Positions 8,591 through 15,841 of a stretch of 32,739 nt of DNA are shown one piece after another. Each line of letters begins with the position of its first letter. Position 1 is the first letter of the stretch. Source of the stretch: Vallitalea maricola (GTDB taxonomy: Bacteria > Bacillota > Clostridia > Lachnospirales > Vallitaleaceae); assembly GCF_036985595.1 (NCBI RefSeq), contig NZ_BTPU01000034.1:1-32739 (forward strand), written 5' to 3'. Under the pieces are notes generated by a model that saw only the letters and a list, made by a program, of their open reading frames with translations, made no database searches and was not told the origin of the DNA. The translations under genes and the position numbers were made by a program.

Positions 8591-9376
8591 GTGTTTGCCA
8601 AGAACCCTTTGAACATTACATCATATTTTTTGATAGGTAGTATTATAGGATGGAGTATGTCTTTATTGGGATTATTGCAATATCTAGCCAAATTGAACTT
8701 ATCATATGTGATAGTTAAGTATTTCTTCTATGTTCCTTTTGGTTTATGGAATGATTTAGTGTATTCTGAAGTCAATATAATAAATGTGATAAGATTCATT
8801 AATATTGGTACATTATTATTTGTTGCATGCATGTATTTATATATGATCTACTTTATCTACGGATATAGGAAACCTAGATTAGCTTCATATATTCCATGTA
8901 TACTTTTGGTTATTCAATTGATATTATATGATCCAGAGATTTATAGAGAACTGTATAAGATTACTTTGAGTCTAAACATTCTTGGTTATGATGCATTCAA
9001 TTCCTTGTATAAATCATTTTATTCATTTACCAAGGTTTATAATTTGCTTATGTTAATTATACCATTGATATTTTTAATTATGGAATTTCTAAGAAGAAAA
9101 AACCTTCCTATTATAAGAGAGTATTATTTTTTTAATCTAGTAGGGTTACTTTGCATTATTACTTTTCATTTAATAACTTTTTCATGGGCGCCAGCAATAT
9201 TAGTGAGCATATATCAAAGAACGACTTATTTGATATATGAACAGCCTAAGATGATACCTTCTTATATTTATTATATTTATCCATATCTAAGTGTTTTCTG
9301 CTTTACTATTATGCTTTTTGCAACGCTGAAATATAAGTCCTTGAAAAAAGTATATAGTTCAGAGCATCATAGTTAG
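8591..9376 (+). pseudogene. Membrane sensor half of interrupted histidine kinase
   Basis: A 261-residue hydrophobic region with about six to seven membrane segments, the likely sensor domain of a histidine kinase. It ends at TAG 9374-9376, and the kinase catalytic half continues in the same frame. The apparent GTG start at 8591 has no ribosome binding site. An ATG at 8565 with aggtga just upstream reads MLYITVLFLCL in another frame and runs into a stop at about 8610; joining that peptide to the 8591 frame would make a natural first membrane helix. A second, frameshift lesion near 8585-8595 is therefore possible. The gene is divergent from the ABC operon and would have sensed the same sugar; this is inferred from location only. 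Confidence 0.72.
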
Positions 9377-10063
9377 CATAAGATTCTCAAGAAGAATAAT
9401 TTTGGTATCAGGGCATTAAGTCATTCCTTAAAGAATCAATTGCTGGCTATACAATTTGAGAGTGAGATATTGATTGATGAATTAAAGGATAATACTGAGT
9501 TATTAGAAACTGCAAATACTATTAATAATATATCAAAGCAGACCATAGGGAGATTGAATGAAATGCATAAACGTATTCAGAGTCAGAGTATTATTCTTGA
9601 GCCTGCCTATATCAATGATTTTATTGATGACTTTGTTAATAATAAGGTTTCAAGTATGCCTAATGACATATCACTGAATTATAAACTAACTAGCTTGAAT
9701 CCTAGAGCATTCGTTGACGAAGAACACATTGGAGAGTGCTTGAATGTAATGATTAAGAATGCCATTGAAGCTATTGAAGCTATTGAAGCTAATGATGGTG
9801 CTAGTGGAATTATAAATATCCTAACAGAAGTTATTAATGATTGGGTAATAATATCAATTCATGATAATGGTATTGGGATGGAAAAAGAAATACAAAGCAA
9901 GATTTTTGAGGCATTCTATACAACAAAAACAGGAGATAATAATTGGGGTATAGGACTTTCATATGTAAAACAGATTATTGATATCCATAATGGCAATACT
10001 GTTGTAGAGAGTTCAAAACATAAAGGTACCACCATAAAGATTATGTTGCCACTGATAATGTAA
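9377..10063 (+). pseudogene. Kinase half of interrupted histidine kinase (H-box plus HATPase)
   Basis: In frame after the TAG at 9374, this stretch reads HKILKKNNFGIRALSHSLKNQ, where the histidine of SHSLKNQ is the likely phosphorylation site, then a dimerisation helix pair and a HATPase domain. N-box: MIKNAIEAIEA; G1: HDNGIGM; F-box around FEAFYTTK; G2: WGIGLSYVKQI. The first possible restart (TTG 9440) lacks a ribosome binding site and would lose the H-box. A 9-base unit (attgaagct) is repeated three times at 9764-9790, inside the N-box region. The full reading frame 8591-10063 is 491 codons with a single internal stop. The response regulator follows 93 bases later. Confidence 0.82.
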
Positions 10064-10064
10064 A

Positions 10065-10083
10065 GGTTGAAAAAATTTCAACC
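10065..10083 (+). terminator. Perfect 8-bp hairpin between kinase and regulator genes
   Basis: Arms 10065-10072 and 10076-10083 pair perfectly around three adenines, starting just after the kinase stop. No T-run follows, so it is more likely an mRNA-processing or attenuating stem than a full terminator. Confidence 0.4.
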
Positions 10084-10156
10084 CAAAATTATAATTCATT
10101 TGATTTACAATTAAATTATAATCATTTACATGATTAATTTTAGAGGAGGAAAATAG

Positions 10157-10840
10157 ATGGAGCAGGGTATTAAAGTATTAATAGTAGATGATATTCCTTC
10201 AGTATGTAAACGAATTAATAACATTTTGAAAAAAGATCCAGAAATAATTGAAATACATAAAGCACAAAATGGATATGAAGCAATCTTAAAGACTTCTTTA
10301 CACAAGCCTGATGTTATTTTGATGGATATTCATATGGAAACCCATACTGCAGGTATTAAAGCTACTCATGAGATATTATTGCATTTTCCTAATATAAAAA
10401 TTATTATGCTTACAGTTTATGAAGAAGATGAACTTATTTTCAGTGCATTTCAAGCAGGTGTAGTTGATTATGTTTTAAAGGATGCAAAAGCAGATGTAAT
10501 TCTTTCAGCAGTAAAAGATGCCTATAGAGATTCTTCTCCTATTAGGCCCAATATCGCTAGAAAATTACGAGGTGAATTTAAAAGAATAAAAGGTAATGAA
10601 GAAAGTTTGCTTTTTTACATTAATATAGTTTCTACACTTACAAGTACTGAGTTAGAAACTCTCAAGCTGTTATGTGAGGGCAAATCAAGAAGTGAGATAT
10701 GCGATATAAGGTTTGTTGAAGAATCAACAGTCAAATCTCAAATAAGAAGTATACTAAGAAAGTTTAAATCAAAAGATACAAAAGAAGTTATCAACATAAT
10801 TAATAAATTAAATATCTTTACAGTGCTGAATAATATATAG
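10157..10840 (+). CDS. Response regulator, REC plus LuxR-type HTH (NarL/FixJ family)
   Basis: A 227-residue two-component transcription regulator. The receiver domain (about residues 5-122) shows D11-D12 of the acidic pocket, the phosphoacceptor D57 (ILMDIHM), T86 (IIMLTV) and K108 (VLKDA). The C-terminal LuxR-type helix-turn-helix (about 160-220) reads LTSTELETLKLLCEGKS and EESTVKSQIRSILRKF. A strong ribosome binding site (gaggagg) precedes ATG 10157. It lies just after the broken histidine kinase, its presumed partner, and divergently from the sugar ABC operon, its presumed target. Unlike the kinase it is intact, so it may answer to another kinase or be recently orphaned. Confidence 0.92.
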   Translation: MEQGIKVLIVDDIPSVCKRINNILKKDPEIIEIHKAQNGYEAILKTSLHKPDVILMDIHMETHTAGIKATHEILLHFPNIKIIMLTVYEEDELIFSAFQAGVVDYVLKDAKADVILSAVKDAYRDSSPIRPNIARKLRGEFKRIKGNEESLLFYINIVSTLTSTELETLKLLCEGKSRSEICDIRFVEESTVKSQIRSILRKFKSKDTKEVINIINKLNIFTVLNNI

Positions 10841-11002
10841 TAGACAAAATATTTTATCAATAGTTCAATTCATTTTAATTATTTATTTAGCAATGATTCT
10901 ATATTTTATAAATTTTAATTTACTGTTTTTTCCAAAAAAAGAATAAATAGTTAATTTATGACTATACTATATAATAAAATAAATTTTTAAGAGGTATAGA
11001 AT

Positions 11003-11254
11003 ATGAGTTTTATAAATAATGTAAATTTAGCTATGCAGAATGAAAATGTTAGTGAGTTGAATGAAGAAGAACTTTTGCTTAAGAATATTGAAATTACTAA
11101 AAGAGCTTTGGATACTGCCTATAGTAATTTTGATGTTGTTACCGCCCCAGAATTAATTGATAGTTGCATATATGAGGTTAAAGCTATGCAATTAAAATAT
11201 GAGTACCTCATAAACCAAGCTAAACAAATGAATATTATTGCTAAAATACAATGA
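11003..11254 (+). CDS. DUF2508 (YaaL-like) small protein
   Basis: An 83-residue, mainly helical, charged protein without membrane segments or signal peptide. The C-terminal half (PELIDSCIYEVKAMQLKYEYLINQAKQ) matches the pattern I know for DUF2508/YaaL, a family of unknown function that precedes bofA in Bacillus (recR-yaaL-bofA). The next gene here is bofA, which strengthens the call. ATG 11003 follows aagaggta. An AT-rich possible -10 (TATAAT at 10970-10975) lies upstream, without a good -35. recR and dnaX are not adjacent. Confidence 0.8.
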   Translation: MSFINNVNLAMQNENVSELNEEELLLKNIEITKRALDTAYSNFDVVTAPELIDSCIYEVKAMQLKYEYLINQAKQMNIIAKIQ

Positions 11255-11345
11255 TGATTTTTGTGTAATGAATATAGTAATTAGTCATGTATTATATTTA
11301 TAATTATAATAGAACTCCCAGTTAAAGTTTTTTTAATTAAAATAA

Positions 11346-11373
11346 GAATATATGGGTATAGACAACATATAAT
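11346..11373 (+). promoter_or_regulatory. Sigma-E-like sporulation promoter candidate before bofA
   Basis: GAATAT (11346-11351) and CATATAAT (11366-11373) are separated by 14 bases, close to the mother-cell sigma-E consensus. bofA is, from memory, a sigma-E-dependent sporulation gene in Bacillus. In such AT-rich DNA a chance match is possible. Confidence 0.4.
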
Positions 11374-11524
11374 ATAATAAATGATAACTTGTTTACTTTA
11401 TTACCTAAAAACAAAATATGTAAGATACCACGGATAAAAGAAATAGAGATTCATTTGGTAAAGGGGGTAGAAGGAAAACAATCAATTAATTATATGGATT
11501 TTTGTTTTATGTTTAATTATTATA

Positions 11525-11740
11525 TTGTTTTCAATGCTTATGAAACCAGTTAAGAAATTATTATTAGTTTTAATAAGAGGCTGCATCGGTTTAGGTGCAA
11601 TATATGGCTTCAATTTTATACTAAAAGGCTTAGGACTATTTGTTGGGTTGAATATAGTAAATGGTTTTGTAGTAGGCATTTTAGGAGTTCCTGGATTTCT
11701 GTTATTATATTCCCTGGCATTGGTTGATAAGTTTTTATAA
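11525..11740 (+). CDS. bofA: BofA-like inhibitor of pro-sigma-K processing
   Basis: A small membrane protein resembling BofA, which holds the SpoIVFB protease inactive so that pro-sigma-K is not cleaved too early in the mother cell. The C-terminal half (GLNIVNGFVVGILGVPGFLLLYSL) is the conserved part. From the first usable start (TTG 11525) it has 71 residues, but that TTG has no ribosome binding site and the first membrane helix would be missing. The frame stays open upstream to 11471, reading a hydrophobic stretch (IIWIFVLCLIII), after aagggggtag/aagg purine tracts at 11461-11474. The real start is therefore probably a rare codon such as ATT 11489 or ATA 11492, giving about 83 residues, near the 87 of Bacillus BofA; otherwise the start codon is mutated. 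Confidence 0.8.
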   Translation: MFSMLMKPVKKLLLVLIRGCIGLGAIYGFNFILKGLGLFVGLNIVNGFVVGILGVPGFLLLYSLALVDKFL

Positions 11741-12157
11741 TAATTATAGTCACTATGGTTAAGTTAGAATATCATATGTGGCTTTTTTATTACCTATATT
11801 TAGTATGTTTATTATTATTCATATTAATAAGAATAAGGAACTAAAGTACTTAATTATGAATAGATAAAAATATAACAAAATTCAACAAAATATACGTAAA
11901 TACCAAAAATATCTTTACATTTCTCTATAAATTTCATATAATATGTATTAAGGGGATGTTTTGAGGGGAAAATATATTTAATTTTAATTAATTTTATTTT
12001 AACACATCTATTATATCTTAAAACTAAATTAGATAAATAATTAAGTTATATATTTAATATATAAGTAATAATTTCTGTATGATTGTCATGGACTCTATTT
12101 ATTATCATTTATATTAAAATTTAATAATAGTTTATTTGCAAGAAAGGAACAAGTAAT
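11741..12157 (+). other. Long AT-rich leader region before the Tad operon
   Basis: These 417 bases hold no convincing gene. They contain one strong promoter (11914-11942), a purine tract with no start behind it (about 11951-11971), and at the end the aaagga ribosome binding site of the prepilin peptidase gene. The predicted transcript would have an untranslated leader of about 210 bases. No riboswitch class was recognised. Confidence 0.6.
11914..11942 (+). promoter_or_regulatory. Sigma-A promoter for the Tad pilus operon
   Basis: TTTACA (11914-11919), a 17-base spacer and a perfect TATAAT (11937-11942). It is the best promoter match before the nine-gene Tad operon and has no competing gene nearby. 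Confidence 0.65.
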
Positions 12158-12691
12158 ATGATTCCTATAATGAAGTACGTTCTAGTTTGTATATTATTGA
12201 TTTTCGTAATATATACGGATACAAAAAGCTATTCAGTTAAAAATTCGGTTATCCTATTCTTTGCAGCCGCTGGACTTATTGTCAATTGTGTTGAGTTAGG
12301 CGTTACAGGATTAATTAATTGGTTAATGGGAATATCATTACCTATACTAGTCTTATTTGTGTTGTTTATCCTTAGAATGTTAGGTGCTGGTGATATTAAA
12401 TTGATAGGAGTCATCGGTGGACTATTGGGCTTAGATTTCTTGATGAAATCATCTGTGTATATGCTTATAGCTGTTGGAGTCATGGCACTGGTGAAAATGC
12501 TAATAGAAAGAAATCTTATAATCAGATTAAAACATTTTTTCAATTTTATACATAACATTATTATCAATAGACAGATTGGAATATATGACGAGCTTAATAA
12601 AGAAGATAAAAGTCATGTAATAAGATTATCATATGCAATAGGAGCAGGTACCATATATCAAATGCTTTTTGAGCTTAAGATATTTGGTTAA
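12158..12691 (+). CDS. Prepilin peptidase, A24 family (TadV/CpaA type)
   Basis: A 177-residue integral membrane aspartate protease that removes the short leader of Flp pilin and related prepilins. Both catalytic aspartates are visible: D21 in YTDTKSY and D79 in the GAGDIKL motif. About four to five membrane segments are predicted. It lacks the N-methylase domain of larger type IV prepilin peptidases, as usual for TadV/CpaA. It opens the operon that also encodes its likely substrate, the Flp pilin at 17385. ATG 12158 follows aaagga at good spacing. Confidence 0.93.
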   Translation: MIPIMKYVLVCILLIFVIYTDTKSYSVKNSVILFFAAAGLIVNCVELGVTGLINWLMGISLPILVLFVLFILRMLGAGDIKLIGVIGGLLGLDFLMKSSVYMLIAVGVMALVKMLIERNLIIRLKHFFNFIHNIIINRQIGIYDELNKEDKSHVIRLSYAIGAGTIYQMLFELKIFG

Positions 12692-12731
12692 TGTGGAGAA
12701 GGAGTACCAAATTATACTTGGAGTGGATGAT

Positions 12732-13838
12732 ATGATTAGATTAAATATTATTATAGCAGATTATGACAAAGGTTATTTAAATGCAATATCAAGATTTCTA
12801 TCTTCGTGGAATGAAACAGAATATAATGTTATTTCTTTTACAGATAAAGAATTACTTACAAAATATCTTGAGACTGCAAAAGCAGATATTTTATTGATAT
12901 CCCCAAAACTAATGGCAGATGATATTCATTTGTCAAATGTACAGGTGACAATAATTAATACACCTGATAGAGTTCCAGAGAGTCTACTTACATATCCTTA
13001 CATAAATAAATATCAACCAGGAGATGTTGTCGCAAGAGAACTTATAAGTATTTTTTCAAAATACAGCAACGATGAAATAATAGTCAAGAAAAATACAGTT
13101 GGAACAAAAGTAATAGGTGTTTTTTCTCCTATAGGGGGAAGTGGTAAGACAACTGTATCAGTTGGTCTGGCTAAGCAATATGCTATAAATGGTTTTAAAA
13201 CCTTATTTTTAAGCTTGGAAGAGATGGCTTCCTACAAGACCATATTGGAATGTAATAATACTAATAATCTCTCTGATTTATTATATTACATTAAGCAAAA
13301 GAATAAAAATCTCATAATGAAAATTGAAGGATTAAAAAATACTGATAATGATTCTGGTATGGACTATTTTTCACCACCATATTGCTACAAAGATATTCAT
13401 GAAGTATCTGTTAATGAATGGATAGAGTTAATAGATTATATAAGGGATAATTCAAATTATGAAAGAATAGTATTAGATTTTGACTCTTATCTAAACGATA
13501 AAAATTTGAAATTACTCCAAGCATGTGATGAGGTACTGTTATTGACTAATATAGATAAGATGGCTTTAACTAAACTGAATCATATGTATAATAGCTTAAA
13601 AAAGATGAATATTGAAGATGTAAATACTAATGTACGGATAACCATTAATAACACTAAAAAAGATAATGAAGTATTAGAAGGGGTATCCATGATGGGTAAG
13701 GAAGTAGAGATATATATCCCTTATGATAATAATTTTTTGGTTGATATAGGGGAGATAAACAATATTAATCTGGATAGTTGTTTTGGTAGAGTATTAAGTG
13801 ATTATGTAACTAAAGTTATTAAAAGTGAGGGGAAATAG
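12732..13838 (+). CDS. TadZ/CpaE-like ATPase of Tad pilus assembly
   Basis: A 368-residue MinD/ParA-superfamily protein thought to place the Tad machinery in the cell. Residues 1-110 form a receiver-like domain (LNIIIADYDKGYLNAI) without a clear phosphoacceptor, typical of TadZ/CpaE. The ATPase part starts at about 123 with the P-loop SPIGGSGKTTVSVGLA (GGSGKT at 135-140). Later positions include LDFDSYL (about 253-259) in the Walker B/switch place. I choose ATG 12732 because ggag lies eight bases upstream and the receiver-like fold begins there; the frame is open upstream to 12669 but that part overlaps the peptidase gene. One base separates the stop from the tadA-type gene's TTG start region. 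Confidence 0.9.
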   Translation: MIRLNIIIADYDKGYLNAISRFLSSWNETEYNVISFTDKELLTKYLETAKADILLISPKLMADDIHLSNVQVTIINTPDRVPESLLTYPYINKYQPGDVVARELISIFSKYSNDEIIVKKNTVGTKVIGVFSPIGGSGKTTVSVGLAKQYAINGFKTLFLSLEEMASYKTILECNNTNNLSDLLYYIKQKNKNLIMKIEGLKNTDNDSGMDYFSPPYCYKDIHEVSVNEWIELIDYIRDNSNYERIVLDFDSYLNDKNLKLLQACDEVLLLTNIDKMALTKLNHMYNSLKKMNIEDVNTNVRITINNTKKDNEVLEGVSMMGKEVEIYIPYDNNFLVDIGEINNINLDSCFGRVLSDYVTKVIKSEGK

Positions 13839-15074
13839 TTGATAACGGATTTGGATAATTTAAAGAATATAGTTAGAAATAGAATAGATTTGACGAAAGA
13901 CCCTACTGATGAAGATATTAGAGATATAATTGACGAGGTAATAAAAGAGAAGTCTAGAGAAGAGTATGTCAGTATAACAAAAAGATATGAATTAGGGGAT
14001 AAACTTTTTAATTCTATCAGGAGACTTGATGTATTGCAGCCGCTTTTAGAAGATAAATCTGTTACAGAGATTATGATAAATGGGAAAGATGATATATTCA
14101 TAGAACGAAAAGGAAGAATTAAGAAGATTGATGGGTGTTTTGAAAGTACTGTCAAATTAGAAGATGTCATTCAACAGATTGTAGCTAAGGTTAATAGAAT
14201 AGTCAACGAATCCTCTCCTATTGTAGATGCAAGACTTTCAGATGGTTCAAGAATAAATATAGTTTTACCTCCAATAGCATTAAATGGTCCTATTGTTACT
14301 ATAAGAAAATTCCCTGATAAGCCTATTAGCATAGAAGAGTTGATACAGTGGGGAAGTCTATCAAAAGAGGTAGCATATATCTTGGATAAGATGGTAAAAG
14401 CAAGATATAATATCTTCATTTGCGGTGGAACAGGTTCTGGTAAGACAACATTTCTAAATGTACTATCTAATTTTATACCTAGAGATGAGAGGATAATTAC
14501 TATTGAAGATTCAGCTGAGTTACAGATCAGATCTGTTGATAATATTGTTAGATTAGAAACCAGAAATGAAAATGTCCAGGGTAAAGGGAAGATCAGCATT
14601 AGAGATTTAATTAAATCTTCATTGAGAATGCGTCCAGATAGAATAGTTGTTGGTGAAGTTAGAGGTGAAGAAGCACTGGATATGTTACAAGCCATGAATA
14701 CTGGACATGATGGGTCATTATCAACAGGACATGCCAATTCTACAAAAGATATGTTAAGCAGATTGGAGACGATGATCTTAACTGGTGCTATTATGCCACT
14801 TGAGGCTATAAGACAGCAGATAGCTTCTGCTATAGATATAATGATACATTTAGGAAGACTTAGGGATAAATCAAGAAGGGTTCTTGAAATAACTGAAGTT
14901 AAAGGATATGAAAATGGTAATATAATACTTAATCCACTATATGAATTTCAAGAATCGGATAAAAACGATGAGATCAATTCTAGAGTTGAAGGAAAACTTA
15001 TTAGAACTGATAATAAATTAATACATAGAGATAAATTTATTATGGCAGGATTAGAAGTTGGAGAAGAGATATGA
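13839..15074 (+). CDS. Tad secretion ATPase TadA/CpaF
   Basis: A 411-residue hexameric ATPase of the type II/IV secretion superfamily that powers Flp pilus assembly on the cytoplasmic side. After a helical N-terminal domain, the N2 domain runs through about residue 160 and includes VDARLSDGSRINIV. Walker A is FICGGTGSGKTTF (196-204), the Asp box includes RDERIITIEDSAEL, Walker B is RPDRIVVGEVRGEE (E273), and the His box is GSLSTGHANS. It begins with TTG 13839 directly after the previous stop, with gagggg upstream. It overlaps the tadB-type gene by ATGA, which implies translational coupling. Confidence 0.95.
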   Translation: MITDLDNLKNIVRNRIDLTKDPTDEDIRDIIDEVIKEKSREEYVSITKRYELGDKLFNSIRRLDVLQPLLEDKSVTEIMINGKDDIFIERKGRIKKIDGCFESTVKLEDVIQQIVAKVNRIVNESSPIVDARLSDGSRINIVLPPIALNGPIVTIRKFPDKPISIEELIQWGSLSKEVAYILDKMVKARYNIFICGGTGSGKTTFLNVLSNFIPRDERIITIEDSAELQIRSVDNIVRLETRNENVQGKGKISIRDLIKSSLRMRPDRIVVGEVRGEEALDMLQAMNTGHDGSLSTGHANSTKDMLSRLETMILTGAIMPLEAIRQQIASAIDIMIHLGRLRDKSRRVLEITEVKGYENGNIILNPLYEFQESDKNDEINSRVEGKLIRTDNKLIHRDKFIMAGLEVGEEI

Positions 15075-15838
15075 GTGATAAGACTAATAATGAGCTGTTT
15101 AATTATGATGAGTATCATATGAATATCCTTGAAAGAGTTAAATATTCAGTAATAGCTATGGCAGGGGTTTATTTACTTTGTATGTTATTTTATAACAATC
15201 ATATTATTGCAGGAATACTTTCTTTCATAGGATTACTATATCCTAAATATAAGAAACCTCAACTAATTAAGAAAAGGAAGAAGGAATTAAGGCTTCAATT
15301 TAAAGAGGCTATTTATGCATTATCTTCTTCTTTAGGAGCAGGAAAGTCTATAGAAAGTGCCTTCAAATCTGTTCTAAGTGATTTAAGAATATTATATCCT
15401 GAACCAGATACATATATTATCTTAGAATTTGAATATATAGTTAGAAAGATCGAAATGAATGAAACCATAGAAGATGCTATACAGGATTTTGCTTCTAGAG
15501 CTTCCATTGATGATATTACTAATTTCTCCAATGTATTCATTACAGCAAAAAGAACAGGCGGTAATATTATCAGTATCATAAGATATACGTCTAATGTAAT
15601 AAGCGAAAAAATTGAAATCCAAAACGAGATAGAAGTGCTAGTATCAAGTAAACAATTTGAACAAACCATACTTAGTCTATTGGTTCCAGGAATTATTATC
15701 TATCTTCAAATATCTTCACCAGGGTATTTGGATGTTATGTATTCTACTCTTACAGGAAGAATATTAATGACTGTCTGCCTTATATTATTTGCTGTTAGTT
15801 ATAGAGTTGGTAAAAAAATAACGGATATAGAGGTGTAG
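15071..15838 (+). CDS. TadB-like Tad platform protein (T2SSF domain)
   Basis: A 255-residue inner-membrane platform protein. Two membrane segments lie near residues 25-57, followed by a cytoplasmic T2SSF helical bundle (about 75-200, LRLQFKEAIYALSSSLGAGKSIESAF), then two C-terminal membrane segments (about 205-250). With its TadC partner it forms the membrane base on which the ATPase pushes pilin subunits. Its start overlaps the end of the ATPase gene, and the TadC-like gene starts four bases after its stop. Confidence 0.92.
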   Translation: MSDKTNNELFNYDEYHMNILERVKYSVIAMAGVYLLCMLFYNNHIIAGILSFIGLLYPKYKKPQLIKKRKKELRLQFKEAIYALSSSLGAGKSIESAFKSVLSDLRILYPEPDTYIILEFEYIVRKIEMNETIEDAIQDFASRASIDDITNFSNVFITAKRTGGNIISIIRYTSNVISEKIEIQNEIEVLVSSKQFEQTILSLLVPGIIIYLQISSPGYLDVMYSTLTGRILMTVCLILFAVSYRVGKKITDIEV

Positions 15839-15841
15839 CTT

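Noticed and set aside
7630..9376. Alternative genetic code, selenocysteine (TGA) or pyrrolysine (TAG) as the explanation for the internal stops.
   Set aside because: TGA and TAG both end clearly intact genes here (gdpP ends TGA; the tadA, tadB and response-regulator region use TAG). Solute-binding proteins and histidine kinases are not known to carry these residues, and the hairpin behind the TGA is short. Nonsense change or sequence error is simpler.
9764..9790. Three tandem copies of attgaagct in the kinase gene as a functional repeat.
   Set aside because: It keeps the frame (Ile-Glu-Ala repeated) and lies in the helix of the N-box; slippage duplication is a sufficient explanation.
12669..12731. 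Upstream extension of the TadZ gene to 12669.
   Set aside because: This part overlaps the peptidase gene, has no family similarity, and the ribosome binding site sits before ATG 12732.
14171..14737. A 188-codon minus-strand open frame inside the tadA gene, and similar opposite-strand frames (for example 19287-19709, 12229-12567).
   Set aside because: They lie fully inside strong genes, have no ribosome binding sites, show composition expected from antisense of coding DNA, and match no family.
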